Assembly: GCA_014084085.1 (NCBI GenBank)
Contig: NPFB01000005.1
Coordinates: 436,393 to 500,392 of the forward strand
DNA: 64,000 bases
Source: Hondaea fermentalgiana
Taxonomy: Eukaryota > Sar > Bigyra > Thraustochytrida > Thraustochytriidae
Direction: 5' to 3'
The translations under genes and the position numbers were made by a program. The notes below the pieces were generated by a model that did not search any database, had not been told where the DNA came from, and worked only from the letters and a program-made list of their open reading frames with translations. Shown here one piece after another: positions 1 to 9,333 of the stretch (position 1 is its first letter; every line of letters starts with the position of its first letter).

Positions 1-1263
1 GAATCGGTTGGTCGAGATCTTGCTTTTCGTCGTCTGATTAGAATGGATCTCGCTGATTTCGACGCGCTCATGCATATCATCGGAAACCATCCTTCTCTTC
101 AGCGGAAGGCAGAAATGGCTCTACGATCGGATATCGTTGCGTGTTGCCCTCGCACAATCGTTGCCGTTACCCTCATGTACCTTGGCGGCCAGACCAATAT
201 TTGTGTCGCTGATCAATTTGGCCTTCATCACGACACGGTTCCGCAACTGGCTCGACTCGGGGTACGCGCCATTCTTGACAACGAGCAACATTTCATCGAT
301 CCAAATCCGTTTGCATCGCCTCAGAAGCTCCAGAAGCTTGCTATGGGCTTCAACAAACGAACCTACATGTATGATAAAGGAGTCAGAACCATGCAGGGTT
401 GTGTTGGCGCTCTCGACGGCATCGTCATCCGCATGTTGAAGCCTGATGTGCCCGAGTACGGTCGCTTCTGGAACCGAAAAGGGTATCATGCTTTGACCTT
501 CCAATGCATGTGTGACGCTAACCACATCTTCACGTTCGTCTCAGCCTGGTTCTACGGCAGTACCTCAGACTCGAGCGCTTTCAAGGACACAGCATTGTAT
601 CATGCAATCTACGAGAAAAATGTGCTGGGTCCTTCGCACTTTATCATAGCAGACAATGCGTACGCTTGCACGAACCAGGTTTTGACTCCCTATTCACGAC
701 TTTCCCCGAAAATCATGCACATATCCTTCAACGTGAAGCTATCATCACTACGGTGCAGAATCGAAATTACCTTTGGTGTACTGACAAATAGGTTTCGGAT
801 TCTGCGCTACATCCCAACGAAGTGTGTCCAATTTGCGCAAGGAATCTTTCGCGCTTGCTGCCTGCTTCACAACTTTTGCCGGAGACGGAACTTGGATGTC
901 CAAGTGAAATCGGTGTACCGGCGCGATTCGTATCAAAAAGGTCGAAGCAGTAACGGCAGCGCCGAAGTGCAAGACTTTTCAACAATTGTTGTATCATCGA
1001 ACGAAGAGATGGGTGTAGATTTTGAGATTGATACCGGCGGTGGGCGAGCCGTAGAATACGATTCATCAAATAGCATGGCAACCTCGCGTCGTACTGCTCT
1101 TACGAGGCAACTCAAAGATCATTGGCAATTTCAGTTTGCATCAGAGCAAGAACGCTGGAGAAATTTCAACAATGAGTCGACGCAGCGGAGAGATGATCGC
1201 GCAAGGAAACGTCAAAGGCTAAATCGCATCGATGAGGCATCTGATTCGATCAAATACCAATAA
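1..1263 (+). CDS. PIF/Harbinger-type (HARBI1-like) transposase, 5'-partial
   Basis: This is a DDE nuclease of the DDE_Tnp_4/Harbinger family, which cuts and pastes a DNA transposon. Numbering from the Met at base 43, the catalytic triad is visible as D125 in GALDGIVIR, D204 in IIADNAYA and E241 in RCRIEITFG followed by LTNRFRIL. The segment around residues 28-70 resembles the N-terminal helix-turn-helix of the family. The frame is open from base 1, and the upstream codons read FRRLIRMDL, which resembles the family's conserved N-terminal F-R-M motif. The true start is therefore probably left of the window. The triad is intact with no internal stops, so the gene may be recent or domesticated. 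It converges on the next gene with only 9 bp between the two stop codons, suggesting both belong to one element. The left terminal repeat lies outside the window, so the boundaries cannot be set. Confidence 0.85.
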   Translation, partial: ESVGRDLAFRRLIRMDLADFDALMHIIGNHPSLQRKAEMALRSDIVACCPRTIVAVTLMYLGGQTNICVADQFGLHHDTVPQLARLGVRAILDNEQHFIDPNPFASPQKLQKLAMGFNKRTYMYDKGVRTMQGCVGALDGIVIRMLKPDVPEYGRFWNRKGYHALTFQCMCDANHIFTFVSAWFYGSTSDSSAFKDTALYHAIYEKNVLGPSHFIIADNAYACTNQVLTPYSRLSPKIMHISFNVKLSSLRCRIEITFGVLTNRFRILRYIPTKCVQFAQGIFRACCLLHNFCRRRNLDVQVKSVYRRDSYQKGRSSNGSAEVQDFSTIVVSSNEEMGVDFEIDTGGGRAVEYDSSNSMATSRRTALTRQLKDHWQFQFASEQERWRNFNNESTQRRDDRARKRQRLNRIDEASDSIKYQ

Positions 1264-1272
1264 CAACTCACT

Positions 1273-3972
1273 CTAATCTGCTTTCGTTTTCAATGCCGAC
1301 ATTAGGTTCGTGCGGAGTTGTGTCAGGCTTGTCTCGACCACTAACCGTTCTGCCTCGGTGATTTGTGATAATTCGGATAAGAGAGCGGTTGTTTCAATGA
1401 TTTCCTCTCGCAATTTCGCAATCCTCGCACTCCTAACCTCTTGAGCTTCTAGCTTCAGCTTTTGGCGCTTCACCTCTTCCTCAAGTTTGGCCATTTGTTC
1501 TTCTCGCTCCGCTGCTTTTCTTTTACGTTCTGCCTCATCTTTCGCAATTCGATCTTCTCGCTCCGCTGCTTTTCTTTTACGTTCTGCCTCATCTTTCGCA
1601 ATTCGATCTTCTCGCTCCGCTGCTTTTCTTTTACGTTCTGCCTCATCTTTCGCAATTCGATCTTCTCGCTCCGCTGCCTTTCTTTGACGTTCTGTACTGA
1701 TCTTCGCTTGCTTCAGTGCTTCAGCTCTGATGTCTGAATCATGCGCCGTCATGAAGACATTTTTGAAGACGTCTGATAAGCCATTTTCCGTCAGGTCTAC
1801 GATACTTTGCTTTCCAGCACCCCTTCTCCTTCGCTTGACAGACGAATTCGAACTCCTAGGCGATCTGGTATTCCTCGGAGTGCCGCTTGATGCGTCCGAC
1901 AAGGCAGAAACATGAACTCCACCTCCTCGACCTCGAGTGCTGTCGGTGCCGGAACTCGCTGCGTTCGACGAGCTGCCTGATTTTCGAGCCTTACTTGAAC
2001 GAGTAGCGCGCACTTTGGCATTCGAATTGTCGGAATCCGAAATGGCCTCATCACTCGAGTTCATGGAGTGCATATCTTCATCGTCGCTGTCCTGTGATTG
2101 CGAGGCGGGCCGTGCAGGCCCTCGCATTCTACTCTCCTGTAAGTCCCCCCTTGTGCGACCGCGGGTGCTCGTACTCAGGATGTTGTGGAGTATCCCGCCA
2201 TCATTTTCGGCGAGAAGCTTGAGGTACAGTACTGCATCGACGTGAAGATTGCATCTTCGGGCCAAAGTTTCGCGCAAGGTCCGGCCTTTCTCGACGACAC
2301 CGATTTCTGCGGCGTCAGAATAGTCACCACCGTAAGCACCATATCCGACATCCTCATTGTCACAATCGCTATCGACAGTGTCGTCTTTCTGATGATCGGC
2401 CGACTGGGAACACTTCGAGTCATACTTGGTTCTCAATGTTGCCCCGCGAGAAGCTGCTGCTGGAAAAGGATTAGAGTCATTGAATCCACTGGAATTTGCC
2501 ACCTGTGTTGCTGCTTGGAAGTCCTTTTTCATTTTACTTAGCAATGCTCTTGCTGAAGACTCGTTAAGCTTCAGATCGTTGGTTTCTGGCGCCCTTGATG
2601 GATCCACGCCGGCTTCAAGTCGGGAGAAGCTGGGTTCAATCACGAATTCAGGATCATTCACCACCTCGGCAATCTTGCCATAGACTGAAGTCTTGTCCAT
2701 CGCTCGAAGAGCATGCGTTCCTGTGTTGGTGTCACTCCCGCACCCTGGATTGCGGAGATTCATACGTATGGTTTCGCATCTACTGTCCGATTCGTCGATA
2801 ATAGCTTCTGCCACTCGCGCAGCAACGTCACCCATTTCGTAAGTATTGTATTTCTTTTGAAAGGCGGCCTTACGTCGAGGCACTTTGGCTGCAGCTTTCA
2901 GCATCGTCTGGATCCAGATCAGAAAATCCCGATCTTGAGTTGTAACGACTGGGTTGATCTCCATGCCAGCATCCCCAGATGAAGCGGGGATTAAAAGCGG
3001 AACAGCGTACAGCAACAGTGCTACGACGAGGTAATGGACAAGAGTACTTGGCGGATTCTCTCCGAAAGAGAAGCCTTCATCCACACGACCTTTGGTTGAC
3101 ACTGAGGTCGAGAAGGCCTTCGCGTTGTTGGGCAAATCTTGCCTGTACACGCCAACAAAGGCCCTCACCAGAAGGCCCTTACTTCCGCCGTTCGTGTCAT
3201 TGCAAATTAAGTTGAGATTTGTCTTGACTGTGACAGCGAGGAATGCCTGGTCAGCTTGACTTAGCTGGGTCGTGTACACAACTTTCGCGTATGAGGCGAT
3301 GACCTTCCGGACTGCGCCGTTCTTCAGAAGACGCTCGGCCTCAACGAACTTTTCACGGATTGTGGGGATTGTCAGTTTGCAAACACGCGACAGAAACTCT
3401 TTGATGATAGCAGAGACATCGTAAATGCTGGCAAAGAGCTTCTTGAGCTCAGACTCGGTGCTTCTTTGCAGCGCCTCTGCCCATCTCTTGTGCGGGGAAG
3501 ACCGGTCTGCCTCTGAAGATTGGGCGCTTCGGGACGAAAGCTGTGCACTTGACTGCGAGGGTGGAGCAGGAGCACTTGCTAAAGTCACCGACGAATCAGC
3601 GTTTCCTCTCACAAGCTGTGCGTTCGACTCTGTAGACATTGCACTGGTGTTCACAGGAGGAGGACGCGTGTTGCGGACCCCAACTGACGTCTGCATGGCT
3701 GGGCTGGCGGAAGACGCACCGAGATCGAAGTTCTCAATGTCCGGAAGTCCTGATGAGGTTTGTTGTCGTGCCAGCTGATCATGTGCTGTAAATGCGGCCG
3801 GCTCCGTCGCCCTGGCCTCGAACCTGGATTCCAGAGCATCGAGGAGAGCATTCTGGGGAGCATCTTCGCCTGTCTCATCAGCACTTGCACGACCCTGCAC
3901 CCCTTCACTGCCACGGCTTGTGCTGCAGCCTGCGCCAATGCAGCCCGCGAGCGTCGTGCCGAGGTCTCCCAT
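1273..3972 (-). CDS. Uncharacterised 899-aa coiled-coil protein, possible partner ORF of the transposon
   Basis: I do not recognise a family. The protein has a Ser/Ala/Thr-rich N-terminus (about 1-165), a more ordered helical region (about 165-420), an acidic and Ser-rich linker with a basic patch (KRRRR) near residue 715, and a strongly charged coiled coil near the C-terminus. That coil contains an 18-residue unit (RKAAEREDRIAKDEAERK) repeated three to four times, encoded by a 54-bp tandem repeat. Harbinger elements usually carry a second protein with a Myb/SANT DNA-binding domain. I cannot see a convincing Myb motif here, so calling it the partner protein rests only on its tail-to-tail position 9 bp from the transposase. 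It could instead be a host gene. ATG at 3972 is the first Met of the open frame. Confidence 0.6.
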   Translation of the reverse strand: MGDLGTTLAGCIGAGCSTSRGSEGVQGRASADETGEDAPQNALLDALESRFEARATEPAAFTAHDQLARQQTSSGLPDIENFDLGASSASPAMQTSVGVRNTRPPPVNTSAMSTESNAQLVRGNADSSVTLASAPAPPSQSSAQLSSRSAQSSEADRSSPHKRWAEALQRSTESELKKLFASIYDVSAIIKEFLSRVCKLTIPTIREKFVEAERLLKNGAVRKVIASYAKVVYTTQLSQADQAFLAVTVKTNLNLICNDTNGGSKGLLVRAFVGVYRQDLPNNAKAFSTSVSTKGRVDEGFSFGENPPSTLVHYLVVALLLYAVPLLIPASSGDAGMEINPVVTTQDRDFLIWIQTMLKAAAKVPRRKAAFQKKYNTYEMGDVAARVAEAIIDESDSRCETIRMNLRNPGCGSDTNTGTHALRAMDKTSVYGKIAEVVNDPEFVIEPSFSRLEAGVDPSRAPETNDLKLNESSARALLSKMKKDFQAATQVANSSGFNDSNPFPAAASRGATLRTKYDSKCSQSADHQKDDTVDSDCDNEDVGYGAYGGDYSDAAEIGVVEKGRTLRETLARRCNLHVDAVLYLKLLAENDGGILHNILSTSTRGRTRGDLQESRMRGPARPASQSQDSDDEDMHSMNSSDEAISDSDNSNAKVRATRSSKARKSGSSSNAASSGTDSTRGRGGGVHVSALSDASSGTPRNTRSPRSSNSSVKRRRRGAGKQSIVDLTENGLSDVFKNVFMTAHDSDIRAEALKQAKISTERQRKAAEREDRIAKDEAERKRKAAEREDRIAKDEAERKRKAAEREDRIAKDEAERKRKAAEREEQMAKLEEEVKRQKLKLEAQEVRSARIAKLREEIIETTALLSELSQITEAERLVVETSLTQLRTNLMSALKTKAD
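1500..1690. repeat. 54-bp tandem repeat inside the coiled-coil gene
   Basis: A 54-bp unit beginning ttctcgctccgctgcttttc repeats about 3.5 times (starts near 1500, 1554, 1608 and 1662) with very few differences. It encodes 18-residue coiled-coil repeats on the minus strand. Near-identity at the DNA level indicates recent expansion. Confidence 0.9.
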
Positions 3973-4089
3973 CGCGGCTCGCTGTGCGCAGACAGAAAGC
4001 TATTTTGCTTTGTGGTGCTGCACACAAGCCACAGACCTCGGCCGCCGCGGTGCAGCGCCCGGCTGTTCCATTCGAGCGCATTTTCATTT

Positions 4090-4136
4090 CTTTTAACTTT
4101 CTTTTAACTTTCTTTTAACTTTCTGTTTAACTTTCT
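4090..4136. repeat. 11-bp tandem repeat (cttttaacttt)
   Basis: Three perfect copies of cttttaacttt are followed by a degenerate fourth, about 120 bp upstream of the start of the coiled-coil gene. It may be a subterminal repeat of the putative transposon or part of the 5' leader. Confidence 0.8.
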
Positions 4137-4140
4137 TTCA

Positions 4141-5668
4141 CAAATTTTTTATTCTGAGTGTTCCGCTTCGGCGAATGTCAACGCCGACGTCCGTGTAATG
4201 TCAACACCAACGTACACAATATCGATGGTTTTGGCTCTGTAGGGGGGGCATCCTGTGAGTATTATTCACCCAATCTGCGCACAGACTTAGCTCTAATCTG
4301 GGCAGATTAGGGTGCACCGCGGCGCGTGATCGTGAGCTCTAAAAGAGGCCGCAGCCGCTGCCGCTGCTGCTGCTGCTGCTGCTGCCGAGAAGTGGCAAAA
4401 GGGACTTTACAAAAAAGGGATGCGAGCTTTAGAAGAAGAACTGCGCCGTCACTGCGGCAGAGGGCTCGGGGCTGGACGGTTCGAAACGCCCGTTTCAATC
4501 GGAGTCGAGAATCTACCGTCAACTTGCCGCGCAACGACTTGATCTTGTCGCGGTTGTCGACAGCAACGGTGTCAACATTTGCGACTTGTCTGCGACTGAT
4601 TCATCCAACGCCGACGAACCGCTCCCAGACAGTCAGCTTCACTCACTCATCGGTTGCGACGTGTGCACCCAGAGGATGTGAGATGACGGAGAGGCATCAA
4701 GACGCCAGTGTGCAAGTTCTATCGAAATGAGCCCACAGACGATCGATGAGACATCACACACATGTTCCTGGCTGCATCGATACAACGAATCAAGAAGACT
4801 GTGTTCTCCTGTCCTCCACTGCCAACAATACAAGGCAGGAGCATGACCTGGTACTCGATTCTTTTGGCATGCGCCGTCTTGGCAATTGCCAAGCTCCTAA
4901 ACCGCTCCGCGTTGCAGAAACCTTCTTCTCATCACTCTGTGGCGGCCTCCACATTCGCTACTGTATGTCTTTCTGGCCAAAGCAACGAAACTTTGTCGCC
5001 CTACACTCGCAAAGAAAGAGATTTGTTCGTTCGTGGGACAGCTCCACTGTCAATCGCATGGCGAAGGAGCAAGCACAACTTTGTGCGCGGGGTGGATTAC
5101 AGACTAGATTGCTCCGGTGGCTTCCGTTTAATTTTAACTGCAACCAGCAGCGGCCGCTGTGTCGTTGGAATCGCAATGTCGTGTGCGGTTGCATCTCCAT
5201 CTAGCAAATTTGTTGCAGGAAAGGTCACGCGTTGCCCATCTCAACCTCGCGCTCTTTGCCACCAGCACCTGCAGCTTGATTACCCACGGACCCCCGTTTC
5301 TAGTGATTGCGAGATTGGGGTACTTGATGGCTCCATAGGTTAGGTTAGGTTTGCGTACCGGTTCTTTTCGTCTCCTTTTTGATTCATGCTTGCACGGGTT
5401 GGACATCCAGACGAGGATCGGAGATTGACGCAGACGCGGCGTGGACGCGCGCAGCCGCACGACGCGGCGGCGAGGGGGATCAGTGGGGTGACAGCGCTAC
5501 AGTCCCGGGCGCGCTGAGCGCTGACGTGGCCGCTAGAGCGACCATCGTGCGTCTACGGACGCTGTAGGACGGTCACAAGGTGGAGCCGGTGGGGCCCGAA
5601 CGAAGCGCCCCCTGTCCTCGATACCAAGGCCGTCATCGCCGCGCTCCGATTGAAGCGACCTCGGCAAG
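4141..5668. other. Intergenic region, no supported gene
   Basis: Open frames at 4326-4730 and 4762-5343 encode proteins without recognisable motifs or typical codon bias. A short (CTG)n run lies at about 4363-4383. Three tandem ggtta units occur at about 5336-5351. The Harbinger-like element probably ends somewhere in the first part of this stretch. Confidence 0.5.
4293..4310. repeat. Perfect 8-bp inverted repeat (ctaatctg-gg-cagattag)
   Basis: Two 8-bp arms are separated by gg. A related string, ctctaatctg, also sits between the two convergent genes at about 1270-1280. It may be a protein-binding palindrome or lie near the right end of the Harbinger-like element. The left end is not in the window to compare. 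Confidence 0.5.
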
Positions 5669-6880
5669 ATGGCGAGCGGAAACGCGGCGAGCTGCACCGA
5701 CAAAATGTGCGCCAAGCTGAGCATGACCCCGCCCGGTACGGAATTTCGATACGCGAATGCGAAACACGCGAGAGAACATTGGTTTGTCAAGCTCGGTCTC
5801 CTGCTCTCGTGCCTGCCGTTGCTGCTTACTATGCTGGGCGTGCAGACCGTGACTGGCGGCGTTTGGTCCCCGGCTGGCAGCGAGCTGAGCGCAATATCCA
5901 CAATGCCCGAGAGCTCCATCGATGACAGCACCAGAGTTCCCCGCAAATGGATGCGCAGGAAGCGCGTCAGTAATCCGGCCGGCTGCGCACTAGCGCCCGT
6001 GGAGGGCGAGCGCATGCTCAAGTACGTGCGAGTCGTGGGCGAACGCAACAGTGGCGTTGACGGCGTCGTAGATTTACTCAGCAAGCTGTTTCCCAACGTA
6101 ACGGTGGGATCCGGCTTTGTGCGGACCAAGTATTGGTTTCAAGACGAGCGCGAACTCGACCCGGAAATCGATCTTGAAGAAGTCCTGGTGGTGGTGGTTC
6201 TCCGTAACCCTTATGACTGGACACTTTTGATGCAGCGCAATCCAATTTTTGCGCCCGCACACCGAATAAAGCACGATTGGCGAAGATTCGTGTCGCGCTT
6301 GTGGACGACCAAGACGTCGATCACGGATAAGGAGCTCTCGAGCACGCCAGGAGCAAAGTGCCAAGCCAAATATCAGGCTGGGGAAGTGCGGCCATGCCGC
6401 CAGAGTAGGACTTCGTTTCTTGGATCCGAAACGAGGTCTCGGTACATGGATCCCGTGTACGAGACGAATCCAGTCACGCATCTTCCGTTGCGCAATGTTC
6501 TCGAGCTGCGCAAGTTCAAGATGCTCAATTATGCGAACATGACGCAGTGGGTCCCGCACATTTCGTATCTCAAGCTCGAGGCCCTCGATACTCTTGAAGG
6601 CGTTGCCCAGGTCCAGTCTGTGCTGTCGCGTGCCTACAATTTGGATTCCTGTGACACCGCGGACGGCGGAACCCACGCATATGTAGACCCGCAATCCAAG
6701 TTGCTTGCCTCAACTCGCGCGCAAATGACGGCGCAGTATCGTGACTACCTCACTTGCAACATTTTCTGGTCCGTGGAGAGCGCCGTCTTTGGTTATTCGG
6801 CTGCAGAGCTCTACACGTCGGATCTGTGCTCCAAGAGCCCTTATAATGTCGCTTTTAACGGCCACACCCCTTTGCCATGA
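5669..6880 (+). CDS. Type II membrane sulfotransferase-like protein
   Basis: The 403-aa protein has one N-terminal hydrophobic segment (about 39-60, LGLLLSCLPLLLTMLGV), consistent with a Golgi signal anchor and a lumenal catalytic domain. RVVGERNSG (about 121-129) has the form of the 5'-phosphosulfate loop of PAPS-dependent sulfotransferases, followed by a helix (VVDLLSKLF). VVVLRNPYDW (about 175-184) matches the 3'-phosphate-binding strand and the R-(N/D)-P-Y-(D/E)-W motif. Several cysteines lie in the C-terminal half, as in secretory-pathway enzymes. In the first loop a Val stands where many relatives have Thr (NSGV for NSGT). The acceptor substrate cannot be told. ATG at 5669 is the first in frame. 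Confidence 0.6.
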   Translation: MASGNAASCTDKMCAKLSMTPPGTEFRYANAKHAREHWFVKLGLLLSCLPLLLTMLGVQTVTGGVWSPAGSELSAISTMPESSIDDSTRVPRKWMRRKRVSNPAGCALAPVEGERMLKYVRVVGERNSGVDGVVDLLSKLFPNVTVGSGFVRTKYWFQDERELDPEIDLEEVLVVVVLRNPYDWTLLMQRNPIFAPAHRIKHDWRRFVSRLWTTKTSITDKELSSTPGAKCQAKYQAGEVRPCRQSRTSFLGSETRSRYMDPVYETNPVTHLPLRNVLELRKFKMLNYANMTQWVPHISYLKLEALDTLEGVAQVQSVLSRAYNLDSCDTADGGTHAYVDPQSKLLASTRAQMTAQYRDYLTCNIFWSVESAVFGYSAAELYTSDLCSKSPYNVAFNGHTPLP

Positions 6881-7469
6881 GACGTCTGAACAAGAAAGAG
6901 GGACAAAGTTTTCTTTCTTCTCTACTGCACTTGCTGTCGTAGCAAACAAGGGAGAGAATGAACTTTCTTTCTTTTTCTTCTTCGCTGGTGCAACTGCGCA
7001 ATGTGGCTGATAATGAAATTGCTGTGTCTTTGTAAATTCGTTGATGGGAGGTGCCAATTGATTCTGGACGAGCCTCATTGGTTCCTAGGCTTTTATTGGG
7101 CGGAACGAATCATGGTGCTTGCACAATTTGTCTGCTAGAATGAAGGAAGTTCAACGTTTGCTTGTTTATCACGCACGACGCTGGCTTCACATCTTTCTGA
7201 TACACGTTACTTTTATTGCCGTGCGTGAAGATGAAGCGTGTCCAAAATGCAAAGGCTGGCCACGTCCAAATGCGCCTCTTTTATTCTGTTGAGACTTTCT
7301 CTTGTGTTTATTGCTGACCTCTCACGCACCCTGCGTGAAATATTGATGAGGGTCTCTTTTGCGATTTAGCAAAAGGCGAGTTCCGAGACCTCAACATGAA
7401 CAAGAGTCGGGGACGGCACGTTCGTAGCATAACCATATTATATTTCGAGGCGGGCTGTGCTCCAGAAGT
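6881..7469. other. Intergenic 3' region, no gene seen
   Basis: The spacer lies between the stop of the sulfotransferase-like gene and the tail of the convergent methyltransferase gene. It is locally T/C-rich with several short pyrimidine runs. No convincing coding frame or structured RNA is visible. Confidence 0.5.
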
Positions 7470-7591
7470 CATACCTTACTTGTCAAGATTTGCGGAAGTG
7501 TCCTTTTCCTCGTTCTTTTCGTCATTACTCTCTTCGTCGTCATGCCTTACTTGACAAGATTTGCGGAGGTGTCCTTTTCCTCGTTCTTTTC
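7470..7591. repeat. Direct duplication of the 3' end of the methyltransferase gene
   Basis: About 51 bp starting catgccttacttgacaagat (7541) recur 71 bp away, starting cataccttacttgtcaagat (7470), with three differences over the matched part. The 7541 copy carries the functional stop codon on the minus strand (7547-7549). The 7470 copy lies beyond the stop and is a non-coding remnant of the C-terminal codons. Confidence 0.85.
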
Positions 7592-8365
7592 TTCGTCATC
7601 GCTGCCTGCAAATGGCGCGCTCCACATTGCGCCCGTGGCTTGAGCTTCTTCCTCATCTTCCTCGGCAATGGCATCGTCGAGTGAAATCTCGAAAGGAGCC
7701 AAGCCGGAAGGTTTCCAAAGGAGCAAAGGATTGGGTAGCTCATGAGCATGGAGGACAGCAAGTGCTGCATAGCCTTCCACTTGTGCAGGGCTCTGAAGGA
7801 GGTCTTGATTTACGCGGAAAATGTCGAGCAGTCGAAACGCAAGGCCCTGACGATGTGCCGCGTCGCGCAGTGCGCGCAGACTTGTGCCGCGAAGAAAGGA
7901 GCAGAAAATCCACATGCCATGATGTCGATCTAAAATGGTGGCTCCAGCGCGCATGAGCGCGTCGAGGTCCACATTGTAGTATAGCACCTCGGATGCGAGG
8001 ACGAGATCAAAGGCTCCCTGAAGGCGATCAAGGGCTGCGTCGTCTGCCCAGTCGAGCGAGGCGACCTCTGCAAAGGGCGCCTCGAGTTCGCGCACCTTTG
8101 CGCCCAGCTGCTCGAGCGCCGCAACGTTGACGTCAGTGAGCAAGAGGCGTCGTGGGGGCTCGCAAGACTCTCCGCTCGAGGTCAGGTTCGATGGCCCGGA
8201 GGTGTTTTTCTGCGCGGTCGCGCGCACGAGCGGGAGCGCTGCGGGCTGCACGCCGCAACCAAGCTCGCAGACTGCGCGGCCCGAGCAGAGAGGCGCGAGT
8301 CGGCCGGCCAAGGCCGTGGCAAGCTGCGTGAGCGACCACGCCGCAAGGCCGGTGTCGTCGTCCAT
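7547..8365 (-). CDS. Class I SAM-dependent methyltransferase (METTL21/Methyltransf_16-like)
   Basis: The 272-aa protein has the layout of the Methyltransf_16 (METTL21/FAM86-like) lysine methyltransferase family. An N-terminal TGLAAWSLTQLATAL resembles the family's G-x-x-x-W-x(5-7)-L entry helix. Motif I is VCELGCGVQPAALPL (about 32-46), the acidic post-I strand is LLLTDVN, and SLDWAD precedes FDLVLASEVLYY (about 118-129), the family's motif II region. The last 40 residues are acidic and probably disordered. The target is unknown but is usually a protein lysine. The gene is divergent from the hydrolase gene, with 206 bp between the starts. ATG at 8365 is immediately before the W-containing motif, so the N-terminus is short but complete enough. 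Confidence 0.8.
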   Translation of the reverse strand: MDDDTGLAAWSLTQLATALAGRLAPLCSGRAVCELGCGVQPAALPLVRATAQKNTSGPSNLTSSGESCEPPRRLLLTDVNVAALEQLGAKVRELEAPFAEVASLDWADDAALDRLQGAFDLVLASEVLYYNVDLDALMRAGATILDRHHGMWIFCSFLRGTSLRALRDAAHRQGLAFRLLDIFRVNQDLLQSPAQVEGYAALAVLHAHELPNPLLLWKPSGLAPFEISLDDAIAEEDEEEAQATGAMWSAPFAGSDDEEKNEEKDTSANLVK

Positions 8366-8571
8366 GGCCGTGCAAGCCGGAGTATTCCACGACTAGCCAC
8401 ACGCCATGCTGCCTGCGCTTGGGTGGCCAAGCACGCTAAGCAGAAAGAACAAGCACAACAAGCCTGGGCACAAGCGCAAGGACACGGACAAGCTGAGCAG
8501 AGCAGAGCGCAAATCGGAGTTGGAGTTGGCAAGCGGACAGGCGCGAACGAAGAGCGTTCGGAAGAGCAAGG
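8366..8571. promoter_or_regulatory. Short divergent promoter region
   Basis: This 206-bp spacer separates the starts of the methyltransferase (minus) and the hydrolase (plus), so it must hold both promoters. No TATA box stands out. Confidence 0.4.
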
Positions 8572-9333
8572 ATGCTTGGCGGGGTGTTGGGCGCGCGCGT
8601 GGCGCAGAGACGATGCGGCAGCATGGTGCAGCGGCGTGCGTTTTCGGAGGCGGCACGCAAGCTGATGGACCGCGTGGCGATTTCTGGAGCTCCGGTGACG
8701 CCGCTGTCCATGAACCAGTGGGTGGTGGCGTGCAAGGAGACGCGCAAGGCGGCGATCATTGACGGCGGCGCGCCCACCGCGGAAGAGTGGAAGACCTTTC
8801 AGAACTGGCTCACCGCGCAGGATTTCACGCTCGAGATGATTTTGCAGACGCACGCGCACTACGATCACGTGGCGGGCCTTGGCTTGGTGGAGGAGATCTT
8901 CGAGGACAAGATGCCGGACATGTACTTGCACTCGGATGACTTTGTTAACTACCGTGATGCGGAGAGCTCTGTGCGTAATATGGGCTTCGAGCTGCCGAAG
9001 CCATTGCCGAGCGAGTCGGTCTTCACAGATCTCAAGGATATGAAACAGGTTGCCTTGGGGTCGCTTGTCTTTGACATTTTGCACACGCCCGGCCACGCCC
9101 CTGGCCATGTCTGCTTTTACGAGCGCGACATGGAGCTGTTGATCGGCGGTGATATGATTTTTCGCGGCGCGATTGGCCGCACGGACTTGCCGCACTCTTC
9201 TCCGGACGACATGGCGGCGTCGCTTCGTTTGCTGCACAAGGAGGTGAGCGACGACGCGACGATTCTGCCAGGCCACGGCGATGTCACGCAAATGGGAGCC
9301 GAGCGCGCCAACAACCCGATGCTTAGCGCATAA
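8572..9333 (+). CDS. Metallo-beta-lactamase-fold hydrolase (glyoxalase II-like), mitochondrial
   Basis: The 253-aa protein has the metal ligands of the hydroxyacylglutathione hydrolase/persulfide dioxygenase branch. They are THAHYDH (93-99, the HxHxDH motif), HTPGHAPGH (171-179), GGDMIF with D194, and LPGHGD with H235. GRTDLPHSS after the third ligand is typical of single-domain MBL hydrolases. The first 30 residues are rich in Arg, Ala and Ser with no acidic residue before Glu26 (ARVAQRRCGSMVQRRAF), which looks like a mitochondrial presequence. The C-terminal glutathione-binding helices of full glyoxalase II are not evident, so the substrate may be another thioester. Later in-frame ATGs exist, but the presequence favours 8572. 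Confidence 0.85.
   Translation: MLGGVLGARVAQRRCGSMVQRRAFSEAARKLMDRVAISGAPVTPLSMNQWVVACKETRKAAIIDGGAPTAEEWKTFQNWLTAQDFTLEMILQTHAHYDHVAGLGLVEEIFEDKMPDMYLHSDDFVNYRDAESSVRNMGFELPKPLPSESVFTDLKDMKQVALGSLVFDILHTPGHAPGHVCFYERDMELLIGGDMIFRGAIGRTDLPHSSPDDMAASLRLLHKEVSDDATILPGHGDVTQMGAERANNPMLSA

Noticed and set aside
4326..5343. Possible small plus-strand genes upstream of the sulfotransferase-like gene
   Set aside because: Overlapping frames with no motif, biased composition and no supporting splice sites.
5336..5351. Telomere-like ggtta repeats
   Set aside because: Only about three units, with no longer array, so a chance or interstitial trace only.
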